NCBI RefSeq assembly: GCF_963082655.1
Contig: NC_081554.1
Location: forward strand, 64,260,602-64,324,601
Origin: Stomoxys calcitrans
Lineage: Eukaryota; Arthropoda; Insecta; Diptera; Muscidae
DNA length: 64,000 nt
Reading direction: 5' to 3'
Below are positions 43,845 to 53,510 of this stretch, piece by piece. A program made the position numbers and the translations under genes. The number at the start of each line of letters is the position of its first letter. Positions within the stretch are counted from its first letter, which is position 1. Below the pieces are notes generated by a model. It was not told the origin of the DNA and made no database searches. It saw only the letters and a program-made list of their open reading frames with translations.

Positions 43845-45008
43845 TTATACCCTCCACCATAGGATGGGGGTATGTAACACCTCGAAATAGCGTCTAAGAC
43901 CCCATAGAATATGTATATATTCTTGATCGACATGTCATTTTAAGTCGATCTAGCCATGTCCGTCCATCTGTCCGTCTGTCTGTCTGTCTGTCGAAAGCAC
44001 GCAAACTTTCCAAGGAGTACAGCTAGCAGCTTGAAATTTTGCACAAATACTTTCTATTAGTGTAGGTCGGTTGGTATTGTAAATGGGCCAAATCGGTCCA
44101 TGTGTTGATATAGCTGCCATATAAACCGATCTTGGGTCTTGACTTCTTGAGCCTATAGAAGGCGCAATTCTTATCCGATTTCATTGAGATTTTGCACGTA
44201 GTGTTTTGGTAGCACTTCCAACAACTACGCTAAGTATGGTTTAAATCGGTCCATGTTTTGATATAGCTGCCATATAAACCGATCTTGGTTCTTGACTTAT
44301 TGAGCCAATAGAGCGCGCAATTCTCATCCGATTTGTCTGAAATTTTGCATGAAGTGTTTTGTTATGACTTCCAATAACTGTGCTAAGTATGGCGTAAATC
44401 AGTATAGAACCTGATATAGCTGCCATATAAACCGATCTTGGATCTTGACTTCTTGAGCCAATAGAGCGCGCAATTCTCATCCGATTTGTCTGAAAATTTC
44501 CATGAGGTGTTTTGTTATGACTTCCAATAACTGTGCTAAGTATGGCGTAAATCGGTATAGAACCTGATATAGCTGCCATATAAACCGATCTGGAATCTTG
44601 ACTTCTTGAACCTGTAGAGGGCGCAATTCTCATCCGATTTGGCTAAAGTTTTGTACAACGGCTTCTCTCATGACCTTCAACATACGTGTCTAAAATAGTT
44701 TGAATCGATCAATAGGTTGATACAGCTACCATATAAACCTATCTCCCGATTTTGCTTCTTGAGCCCTTACAAGGTGCAATTCTTATCCGAATGAACTGAA
44801 ATATTACACAATGACTTTTACAATGTTCAGCATTCATTTATGGTCCAAATTGGACTATAACTTGATATAGCTCCAATAGCATAACAGTTCTTATTCAATA
44901 TTCTATGTTTGTCTAAAAAGATATAATGTGCATAGAACTCGACAAATGCGGTCAATGGTGGAGGGTATATAAGATTCGGCCCGGCCGAACTTAGCACGCT
45001 CTTACTTG
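43845..45008 (-). repeat. Subfamily A array element, complete
   Basis: 3' end TATACCCTCCACCATAGG at 43846, GTCY tract 43960-43992, five units with highly regular 'gccatataaaccgatcttggatcttgacttcttgagccaatagagcgcgcaa', and 5' hairpin TTCGGCCCGGCCGAA at about 44975-44990, followed by 'gcacgctcttacttg'. A clean full-length copy of about 1.16 kb. Confidence 0.88.
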
Positions 45009-45340
45009 TTTTTTTTTTTTTTTTTCAACAACAACTGTAGTTTCTTTTATGCACCAATTTGACCACAATTTCTTCCATATTCGTAATCTACTCGTAATAC
45101 CTTTCATGTGATACCCATTTTGCGTAATAGTGAGCACTTCTCTAGAGATTGGGGGGTTGGTCTCTGGGGCCCCAAATACCCTTGCTCCAAACTTCAGATT
45201 TGTGTTCCTGGGGTAAAATTAGGGGGTGCAAAGAATGGAAAATATTGGTGGTGCACCCTCTTAAGTGCATTTTTCCCGCCGAAAGTTTTGAAAAATGAAC
45301 CCCCGAAAATATTCACGAGTTAATTCCATGTTTTTATTCC
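45009..45340 (+). repeat. Family E repeat fragment after a poly-T run
   Basis: After T(16) or so, 'atctactcgtaatacctttcatgtgatacccattttg', 'gagattggggggttggtctctggggcccc' and 'cctggggtaaaattagggggtgc' match family E motifs. Confidence 0.55.
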
Positions 45341-45444
45341 CACCACCATAGGATGGGTGTTTACCAAATTGGTCATTCCGTTGGGGTTATACTAATTCCA
45401 TCATTCCACAATGAAACTTTAAATGGACTGTTAAGTTTATACCC
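45341..45444 (-). repeat. Short subfamily A end fragment
   Basis: 'ttcccaccaccataggatgggtgtttaccaaattggtcattccgtt' equals the 3' end motif and adjoining sequence of subfamily A; no array remains. Confidence 0.6.
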
Positions 45445-45695
45445 ATGAAAATTCCATTGAGGAACAGGGGCAAACTTCTCACATAGCAATAAGAGCTGTC
45501 CGATTCAAATTCAAGCTCAATATTAAGAACCTCCTTTTCCTAGCCGATTCCGAATGGCATTTCGCAGGGCGACACCTATGTGTGCAGAATTTTTTATATG
45601 GCTTCTATTCACGGCTTAGTACGTCAAAAATGTTGCCATCGAACCAAGGCGTTCAGCGTCATATGCGGACATGATAACCTCTGCGCTACTAGAAA
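45445..45695 (-). mobile_element. tRNA-derived SINE, decayed
   Basis: Tail 'catgaaaattccattgaggaacaggggcaaacttctcac', body, and tRNA-like head with 'aaggcgttcagcgtcatatgcggacatgataacctctgcgctac'. The B-box is partly lost (ccatcgaaccaagg). Confidence 0.78.
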
Positions 45696-46442
45696 AGTCT
45701 CCCTACTACTAGAAAAGTCACCTTAAATAGTGGCTTTATCCCATTTGGCCACATTTAAGTTCAATTTATTGTTTAAGGCTCATGTAAGTGGATTTTGATT
45801 CCATGAACCACTGGTTAAACGTGGCCAAAATATAAACCGCTTCCATATTATTTACTAATTTAGTTCAAACTTATAGATTGCGCTATTAATAGCAAAATGT
45901 TTCAGTAATAGTAATTCGTTGTCCTTCATGGAAATACCATACGGTCGTAAGGATGATAACCAATTGATTCTTGCTTCCTGGTTTACCACAAACTGCTTTA
46001 ACTTTAGCACACAAAATTCTTCACTGAGTTCTCTTAAATAAGTGAATCTCCTCGCTCTTAAGCATAACGACGGACATGCGCATATTACCGAAACGGTTAA
46101 AAATACTGGTAAATTTATTCTTTTGATAAAAGAGAATTGCGGTAGCAGTTGTAAGGTTAAGGGCACTAAAAAACGTTAATTTTAAATTTGATTTAAAGTA
46201 TTGATATTGATTGAAATATCTTCTTACTTTCATCGATGTGAATGGGAGTGGGCTGGAAAGTCTAAGATGGTTACAGCTTATCTAAACGTCATTACATTAG
46301 CACAACCCTGGTGAGAATACTTCGGATGAAGTCCCTCCGATGAACAAAATGAAGACATCCTGCGATAAGTTTCGAAACATCTTTAATAATTGCCGTCTTC
46401 AATTCATCTGGAATGGGAATGAAAATCGTGGAACATTCTAAG
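45696..46442. other. AT-rich stretch without recognised genes
   Basis: Minus-strand ORFs at 45855-46233 show no domain. Part of 46300-46440 ('gaatacttcggatgaagtccctccgatgaacaaaatg') looks moderately complex but is unassigned. Confidence 0.45.
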
Positions 46443-47656
46443 CAAGTAAGGAAAGGCAAAAGTCGAACGGTACCGACTGTATAATACCCTACACCTACCC
46501 TTAAGTACAATATTGGAGATATATCCAATCCTGAACTAATTTTGATGGACCTCGGCGGATGTTTTCAGATAGGTTATTAAACAATCTCCATCAAATTTCG
46601 AGCAAATATGTTCAAACTGTAATAACTACGGTTGACAAATGACAACATTATTGCAAACAACCCAAAATCTGACGAACATATTGGGTTGCCCAAAAAGTAA
46701 TTGCGGGTTTTTCATATAGTCGGCTTTGACAAATTTTTTCACAGCTTGTGACTCTGTAATTGCATTCTTTCTTCTGTCAGTTATCAGCTGTTACTTTTAG
46801 CTTGCTTTAGAAAAAAAGTGTAAAAAAGTATATTTGATTAAAGTTCATTCTAAGTTTTATTAAAAATGCATTTACTTTCTTTTAAAAAATCCGCAATTAC
46901 TTTTTGGGCAACCCAATATATATGGGAGCTATATCTAAATCTGAACCGATTTCAAACAAACTTCAAAGATATTGTGGGAGTTTTCGAGGAAAGCGTTGTA
47001 CAAAATTTTGGCGAGATTGGTCAATAAATGCGCATGCAGTGGCTTTTTGAGTGAAAATTGGGCGATATGGGCGATATGATATGACGGTTATATCTAAATC
47101 TGAATCGGTTTCTATGAAATTCACCATTTACATAAAGAGTCATAAGAAAATTCCTCCTGCCAAATTTCGAGAGAATCGGTGTACAAATGAGCACTTTATT
47201 GCAATATTTCTCAAAATCGGACCAACCTATATATGACAGCTACATCTAAATCTGAACCGATTGCTATAAAATTCACCAGTAATGTAGAGAGTTGAAAGAA
47301 AATCATTCTTGCTAAATTTCAAGAGAATCGCTAAACAAATGATCATTGTATTGCATTATTACAGCAAATTGGACGAACATATACATGGGAGCTATATCCA
47401 AATCTGATCCGATTTTTTCTAATTTCAGTAGGCTTCGTCTCTAGGCTGAAAACCATGTCTGCACCAAATTTGAAGACGATAGGATGAAAATCACGACCTG
47501 TACTTTGTACACAAATTAATATGGACAGACGGACATAGCTCAATCGAATCAGCAGTTGATTCTGAGTCGATCGGGATACTTATCAATGGGTGTATCTCTC
47601 TTCAAATGCATTAAGTTATAATACCCTATACCACAGTAGTGGTGTAGGGTATAAAA
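46443..47656 (+). repeat. Subfamily D array element, complete, with nested MITE
   Basis: Starts CAAGTAAGGAAAGGCAAAAG with a hairpin remnant GTCGAACGGTACCGAC and ATAATACCCTACACC. Dimeric D units follow, then a short GTCY remnant at 47524-47536 and the end GTAGTGGTGTAGGGTATAAAA at 47634-47655. Without the MITE it is about 0.98 kb. It best shows that D has the same 5'-to-3' layout as A and B. Confidence 0.87.
46681..46916 (-). mobile_element. Mariner-type MITE, full length (236 bp)
   Basis: TIRs TTGGGTTGCCCAAAAAGTAA; TA at 46679-46680 and 46917-46918. Inserted in the first unit of a subfamily D array. Opposite orientation to the 7.9-kb copy. Confidence 0.93.
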
Positions 47657-47686
47657 ATTAAATTTTTGCTCTTTGTTTGTGTGTTA

Positions 47687-47922
47687 TAGGGTTGCCCAAA
47701 AAGTAATTGCGGATTTTTCATATAGTCGGCGTTGACAAATTTTTTCACAGCTTGTGACTCTGTAATTGCATTCTTTCTTCTGTCAGTTATCAGCTGTTAC
47801 TTTAAGCTTGCTTTAGAAAAAAGTGTAAAAAAAGTATATTTGATAAAAGTTCATTCTAAGTTTTATTAAAAATGCATTTACTTTCTTTTAAAAAATCCGC
47901 AATTTCTTTTTGGGCAACCCAA
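47687..47922 (-). mobile_element. Mariner-type MITE, full length (236 bp)
   Basis: Left end TAGGGTTGCCCAAAAAGTAA (one change), right end intact, TA at 47685-47686 and 47923-47924. Nearly identical to the copy 1 kb upstream. Confidence 0.92.
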
Positions 47923-48019
47923 TAGTTTGTTTGTCAATTCCGTATAGACTCGGTACATACAGCGCTTGTATCCCAGGCCTCTCTGATTATTGAAGTAATC
48001 GCTTGAGCTATGGGGTGTC

Positions 48020-48160
48020 TCCCATACCGCAACAGTTCAGCATGAGCGGCAACAAAATAAGGCATGAGCGGCAACAATATAAGGCAATTGCAATAATAAA
48101 AGACGAGGACGGATCGGAACTAACAACACCCGAACAGCAATTTATGTCCCATACCGCAGC
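48020..48160 (+). pseudogene. Second endonuclease LINE, linker scrap in opposite orientation
   Basis: Plus frame MSGNKIRHERQQYKAIAIIK, DEDGSELTTPEQQ resembles the linker just before RT in RTE-like LINEs. The neighbouring minus-strand piece encodes the following RT start (CEEIEAVQVSLKNGKSAGAD, NIPAELLRYG at 48165-48240), so the two parts have been inverted relative to each other. Confidence 0.55.
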
Positions 48161-49200
48161 AGTTCAGCAGGTATATTGTCAGCGCCGGCTGATTTACCGT
48201 TTTTTAGTGAGACCTGAACGGCTTCAATTTCTTCGCAGGTGGGGCTGTAGATATATCTCTGAGTGTGCTTCGGCGCACAGTGGGATTACGAGGGTCGGAC
48301 TTTGCTTCCTCTGTTGCTGGTCTAATTAGAGCTCCGAAGGACCAGCTACAGAGGAAGCAAAGTCCGACCCTCCTAATCCCACTGTGCGCCGAAGCACACT
48401 CAGGGATATGTCGGCTCCTCGTCTAGTTTTCATATCCATCAGCGAACCCAGAAAGAGTTTGCTGATAAGTATGTTTTCGATTTGATTACAGGTGTTTCCA
48501 TCTGGTGATTCCTATGTATATTTGTGTATATATTTATGGGGGAATTTTGTGCCTCCAATAAAGAACCGTTTTCTTATGCAGAAATCATTCAATCTGTTAC
48601 CACTGTCATTTCTGATATCGCTAAGTCCTTCCATTGCCATGATTAATTGTAGATTATTGTTTTTATTGCCCACCTTGGCATTAAAATCTCCCATAACATG
48701 TTTAATTTCTACTTTTGGTAGAGAGCGTGTCACAGAGTCGAGTTGGGAATAGAATTGATCCTTTGTTGCGTCGTGATCGGATTCGGTTGGCGCGTACCAT
48801 TATACAATGGATATTTTAAGGAATTTTGAATTTGTATGATAGAGAAGCTCGCTTTGCTTTCGGCTACGGTAAATGACCGACCCCATTTTTTCGGTGGATT
48901 TCATTGCCTGAAAAATTAATGAAGTGGTAGCCACCTTGAAGATCCATAGTTGCGGATTTTGGCCATAGTACTTCACTTAAACCGAGGATGTCTAGATAGT
49001 AGTTTGACATTTCGTTTTGGACTTGGTAAAGTCTCGATTCTTTTGAGAGAGTTCCGACGTTCCATGTTCCAATCATAAACCGTATTCTGAATCAGGGGGT
49101 TGTCACTTCCATTATTTCTTGGTGATGTTTCTGTTATCGTGATTTTTAGAAGAATGGCGGATTGAGCCATCGCATCGATACCACGTGCTGAGGCTGCCCG
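48161..49200 (-). pseudogene. Second endonuclease LINE, endonuclease and RT start
   Basis: Frame 48864-49076: MIGTWNVGTLSKESRLYQVQ, DILGLSEVLWPKSATM, the start of an AP-like endonuclease with the catalytic Glu of the LSEVLW segment. Frame 48512-48733: RSLPKVEIKHVMGDFNAKVG, with the GDFNAKVG motif, and GLSDIRNDSGNRLNDFCIRK. Then RIENILI-like sequence, and at 48165-48240 the RT start LKNGKSAGADNIPAELL. A 64-bp inverted repeat sits between them. It differs clearly from the YADDIDIIG LINE endonuclease. Many stops; inactive. Confidence 0.8.
48259..48403. repeat. Long inverted repeat: 64-bp arms, 17-bp loop
   Basis: Arms 48259-48322 and 48340-48403 pair at all but two positions (a C/G site in ttacgagg and a T/A site in ctgttgctgg), with a 17-nt loop. 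RNA from either strand would fold into one long hairpin. It is located in the second endonuclease LINE. Confidence 0.93.
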
Positions 49201-49244
49201 CGACCCTATAGGCCAGGATTTCTAGATGGTAGGATAAGTTAGGT

Positions 49245-49930
49245 TTAAAAGGCAGTATGCTATCAGACTCGCTTAGACGTTTTCATCCATTGAGATACCA
49301 CAGGAACAGGAGAAGGAAGATGCCTTCTAGTTCCTACCATTGAACCATCCAGATCACTTTAAAAAGCCCAAAAATTTGCGAATGTTCACATCCGCTAAAT
49401 CAGACAGGTTCTCAAAGAAATGAGAACCTAATGTGGAACTCCTTCTGACTGTCAGTGCGGGACACACACACAGAAGGTGTTCTATAGTCGTTGCTGGCAA
49501 CCTTCAGTCTGACAGCATGTTTTCCGATTAGACAATGACTTGTGCCAGTGACAGTGAAAGCGGTAGATCTCTTCAAGTCTCGATTAGGCCACATAGTTTT
49601 GTAATGCTCACAGCCCCCAGTTCTAGAAGTTTAGTGTACAACCTAAGGCCCAACTGGTCGTTTAGTTTGGAACCATCCGTAAAAAAGTCTTATGTAACTT
49701 CTATTACCAGCGATATCGTAGTTCCTAACCTTTTCCTTTTCGATATGACCAGTTCTAAATCTTTAGGGTACACGCCAAAGCCCACCTTGTCGTCTAGTTT
49801 GGAACCATGCATATTGAAGGGATATCGTAGTTCCAATCGGATGTATTCATACTGCCTGGAACGTCGGACATTGCTCAGCCGCTCGCAATGTACCAGGTCG
49901 AATACCCCAAGGGCGGCCCAATTTCCCAAC
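49245..49930 (-). pseudogene. RH-LINE 2 3' end: RNase H remnant and Cys/His tail
   Basis: Minus strand. At 49690-49929 the frame includes MHGSKLDDKVGFGVYPKDLE, an RNase H start in which the family's Asp of xDGSK is His. A second diverged copy of the same segment (DGSKLNDQLGLRLY) lies at 49617-49690. Further left, IEHLLCVCPALTVRRSSTLG and SHFFENLSDLADVNIRKFLG at about 49340-49490 form the C-terminal finger region, ending SGWFNGR near 49310. The same 3' end recurs at 62.35-62.64 kb. Confidence 0.78.
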
Positions 49931-50805
49931 GCAGGCAGTGGTACTCGCAGACGAGTGTAATCCCAGAATCAAGGAGCTGAACCTGGAAATAGGCAGGGTA
50001 GTCAAAGAACATAGGCGGAATTTGTGGCTGGAACACTTGGAGCAATGTAACTTCGGCACAGGATTAGGCAAGCTGTTGTCTACTGTTAAGTTACTCGCGA
50101 ATCCCGTAGACGGGATGACAGGACCTCAATCGCTTTTGGCGACGTAACCGTGACTGATCGGAAGAGATGCGCCAGATTGTTCAACCGTCAATTTATTGTG
50201 CATCCCTAGAGTGACAGTGCAAGGAGGAGAGCCATTCGCCGTATATGTGGTCTCCGAGCCGATGGACAGCCATCACAATTTACCGTGGGCGAAGTTACGA
50301 GTGTCATCCGTGGCGCCAAATCATCCAAGGCGTTGGGCACCGACGGAATCTCTTCATTGATGTTGAAGAAGTAGAGTAACTTACCACTGTCCTCAACCTG
50401 TCTTTGAACACTTTTATAGTTCCAGATGTCTGGAAATTGGGCAGAATGATCCCGCTACTGAAGCCTGGAAAGGTCCCGAGATTGGGGGAGTTGTACAGAC
50501 CGATCTCCCTTCTCTCACCAGTAGCAAAGACACTTGTGGCATTACTCCTCCCGATGCAGCCGCCTCAATTTCTACAGAGCAAGGATTGACGTGCAAGATG
50601 TATTTCCCGACGTGCAAGATGTATTTCCCGATTGTAACTAGGGTCCGCACGATACACGTCACCTCTTTAACTGCCCAGCCAGACCCACTCGACTCAGACC
50701 CAGATCCCTGTGAACGCACCCCATCTTAGTTGCAGAGTTCCAGGGTCTTAACACTCTGCATGATTCTGCAGATGAAAGAAAGAACACAACAAACTACTAC
50801 AACAA
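49931..50805 (+). pseudogene. Jockey-like LINE fragment inserted in RH-LINE 2
   Basis: Plus frame 49938-50147: ECNPRIKELNLEIGRVVKEH, LWLEHLEQCNFGTGLGKLLS. Frames to 50400 (RGAKSSKALGTDGIS). Frame 50404-50589: VPDVWKLGRMIPLLKPGKVP, ELYRPISLLSPVAKTL, the typical RT start of Jockey-group elements. The RT core is then deleted and the sequence jumps to the 3' coding end (LFNCPA, then FQGL; 50660-50740). The tail is A-rich 'acaacaaactactacaacaacaac' at 50785-50808. A 24-bp tandem duplication (gacgtgcaagatgtatttccc) lies at 50588-50631. Confidence 0.78.
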
Positions 50806-50808
50806 CAA

Positions 50809-51180
50809 CCATATAGCTTTAAAGGTCGGACAACTGCAGTATATACCCAATGCACGATGCGCGGTTTAAAAACCAACTTTTGCCAATGGCTCTCTTGCAG
50901 GTGTTTAGGGCAAGAGTTGCCCTTCGTACTCTTTCCAAAATGTTGGATTTGAAGATCAATTTCCTGTCCAGCAAAACATTCAGGTATTTTGCGCTTTCTG
51001 TAAATGAAACATACTCTCCTCCCAAGGAGACAGGTGTCACTTAAGGCAGCAGATATCTCCTGCTGAAAAAATTACTTCTGTCTTGCCCGGATTTACACCT
51101 AGACCACTTTCGGTAGCTCACTTCGCTGTTGAATGTAGAGCATCCTGAAGTATATCTCTTAGAGTGCTAAAACTTTCCCC
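50809..51180 (-). pseudogene. RH-LINE 2 RT C-terminal segment
   Basis: Minus frames: SGLGVNPGKTEVIFSAGD (about 51060-51115), then 50819-51040 with VSFTESAKYLNVLLDRKLIF, RATLALNTCKRAIGKSW. These are the RT C-terminal motifs (KYLGVLLDRKL-like) of RNase H-bearing LINEs. It continues into the 3' part at 49.2-49.9 kb but is split by the Jockey-like fragment. Confidence 0.78.
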
Positions 51181-51589
51181 TAACCGCAACAACATACGAT
51201 AAAGGCCAAACGTGGCAAAACGTGCCTCCTGGAAGCTTTTCTGCGAACAGGTCGATAGCGTTAATGACGCTGCCAAGATGAAAAAGTTTCTCTGAAAAAC
51301 CCATGTCCAAACTAAATCGTTGATAGACGACATGGGAATGAGTGTAGAAACAACGGAGGACATGTTGAGGCTTTTGATGAAATCCCATTTTCCACAGGAT
51401 ACGGCGGGACTCATGGAGACACCGGAATCTTGGAATAATGGCGTTGATCGAAGGTCTTTTATTTCGGAATTTATGGTGACAGAATCCTTATAGAAATAGG
51501 CAGACTATCTGGCGCCTCATCTGGCCAAAATTTTAACAACGTGCCTAGGACTTGCATATACACCGAAAGCGTGGCAGGAGGCAAGGGTA

Positions 51590-52345
51590 GTGTTTATACC
51601 CAAGCCCGGCAAGGCAAGTTATGCGACACCAAAGGCCTACAGACCCATAAGCCTTACGTCCTTTCTACTCAAAACCATGGAACGTATTGTGGACGCCATG
51701 ATAAAGAATAGGACATCCAGTGAACTGATCAAATACAAACAGCATGCCTATATCAAAGAAAGGTCGGTGGAGACTGCCCGGCACGAGGTTGTGCATAAAA
51801 TAGAAGAATCCTTCGATGACAAAACGTGCACCCTGGCGGTATGCATTGACATCGAGTGGGCTTTTTACAACGTGCGGACCGACCGGTACTGGTCCTTAGA
51901 CCATTACCGGGTGGACCCGGTCCTTAGAGACTGGACAAACCATATGCTAAGGAACAGCTGGATAAATTGTGTGTCCCATGGCATAAATATATGGGAGAAA
52001 GTGGCACAAGGCACGCCACAGGAGGGCATTTTATCGCCACTCCTATGGGTGACGACCAAAAATGACCTATTAAGGATACTGACTGAGGAGGGATTTGATC
52101 CCGTCTGCTACGCAGACGATGTTATAATACTTCAAAGGGGTAAGGATCCCAACCAGCTATGCAGAAGGGCCGAAATGGTCTGGGATGTGGCATATGACTG
52201 GGCTATACCCAGAGGTCTCAATGTTAACTCAGAGAAGACTGAAACTTTCCTGTTCACGAGGAAGACGAAGATGGGCCAATTTTATGCGCCACGTTTCCTC
52301 AATAACACGATTTCGATATCTGATAATGCTAAATACTTAGGTTAG
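51590..52345 (+). pseudogene. RH-LINE 1 reverse transcriptase domain (251 open codons)
   Basis: Longest credible coding frame in the window. Motifs in order: FIPKPGKASYATPKAYRPIS (residues 2-21), AVCIDIEWAF with the first catalytic Asp (83-92), GTPQEGILSPLL (141-152), YADDV with both Asp residues (174-178), GLNVNSEKTETFLFTRK (209-225), AKYLG (247-251). It stops at one TAG directly after KYLG, and the same frame continues MLDRKLNWKCHIQERTEKAH, CWALCRRIVGSK. Damage: PQGG has become PQEG, and DIEGAF-type sequence reads DIEWAF. The true frame begins upstream of the Met at 51590, since the match extends left. Type: R1/LOA-like by its RNase H and RT motifs; clade not certain. Confidence 0.85.
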
Positions 52346-52607
52346 ATGTTGGACAGGAAACTGAATTGGAAGTGTCACATTCAGGAGCGTACTGAGAAGG
52401 CTCACAGATGTTGGGCACTATGTAGACGGATCGTAGGTTCGAAATAAGGCCTGAATCCGAGGATAGTCCACTGGCTCTACAGGATCGAGGTTAGACCATT
52501 ACTTACTTACGCCTCAGTAGTTTGGTGGATTGCTATGAAAAAAAAACTGCAACATAAGGACCATACAGCAGGTTCAGAGACTATATTGTCTTGGCGTAGG
52601 CAGAGCG

Positions 52608-53370
52608 ATGAGGACCACGCCCACTAGGACACTGGAGACTATTCTAGATATCCGACCCATTGACATACAGATTAAGTGTGAGGCAGCCACTGCGGCTATG
52701 AGACTTAAAGCGATGGGAGAATGGATTGAGGATGGGAGCAGCTCATACCATGGCGGTATAAACGAGGCGACGATAGGAAACCTGGTTTCTGATCGGATAC
52801 AAGAGATGAATCCTAAAGTCGAGTGCGAGGCACTGATGCCATCGGCACAGTCTTGGATTGATGGAACGCTAGTATTGCCATCTGGAAGATCATGTTACAC
52901 GGATGGATCAAATCGGTTGGGTGCCGGTCCATAATGGAGAAAGGGGAAATGAAAGGGCAGACGACTTGGCGGTAAAAGCAAGAGTACTACCGTCAAAAAA
53001 CTTAGTTAACCCGAGGGCGACGAATGCTCATGCAACATTGTGGAACAACGAAACGATCGGTAGAACAGCGGAAATCCTATGGGGGGATCGTGAGATCGTG
53101 AGAAGGCAAGGCTATTATTGAAAGAAAGTAAGAGTGAGGTCAGTATAGCTATTGGTATCATAACGGGACACATAGGACTTCGAGCTCGCTTATGTAAAAT
53201 CGGTGTGGCAAGTGATAGCATGTGTAGAGCATTTCCTTTGTCATTGCCCGGCTTTCACGTCTAACAGATACCGGCACTTAGGTGGAGACACAATACCAGA
53301 CATGAACCTAATAGGGGAGTGGTATTGAAAACAATTAAGGATTTTGTAAGTAGCACGGAATTCCTAACAT
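52608..53370 (+). pseudogene. RH-LINE 1 connection, deleted RNase H and C-terminal region
   Basis: Frame 52608-52934: TPTRTLETILDIRPIDIQIK, AAMRLKAMGEWIEDGSSSYH, EATIGNLVSD, SWIDGTLVLPSGRSCYTDGS, the first RNase H motif with its Asp. Directly after YTDGS the sequence jumps (52905-52925) to GWVPVHNGERGNERADDLAV (frame 52903-53121), the last RNase H motif with Asp, so the middle of the enzyme is gone. Then HATLWNNETIGRTAEILWGD, IITGHIGLRARLC and the finger remnant (about 53150-53280), and KTIKDFVSSTEFLT near 53330-53370. Confidence 0.82.
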
Positions 53371-53510
53371 AAAATTTTCTTTTTAGATGTTACTTTATAG
53401 TTTTTTTAGCGCACAACAAGCCGCTTACTGGCATAGTTGTATGTCCATAGTGGCATGGGGCGGATTAATATCTGCACCCTCTTTTCAACCTTACCTTACC
53501 TAACCTATAT

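Larger units (their letters stand above)
51181..53510 (+). mobile_element. RH-LINE 1, best preserved copy (RT to 3' end)
   Basis: Plus-strand LINE lacking ORF1 and the endonuclease. Order: pre-RT segment (KRASWKLFCEQV at 51220, DDMGMSVETTEDMLRLLMK at 51330), RT (51590-52345 and beyond), connection (52608-52900), RNase H start (52890-52910), then a deletion into the post-RNase H region and a C-terminal region, with a 3' UTR from about 53370 to 53510 ending 'caaccttaccttacctaacct'. The same 3' UTR type is found (minus) at 57.96-58.09 kb. Confidence 0.85.

Noticed and set aside
51590..52345. A functional reverse transcriptase gene
   Set aside because: YADD is intact, but PQGG is PQEG, the frame stops right after the RT palm, RNase H is deleted and the endonuclease and ORF1 are missing.
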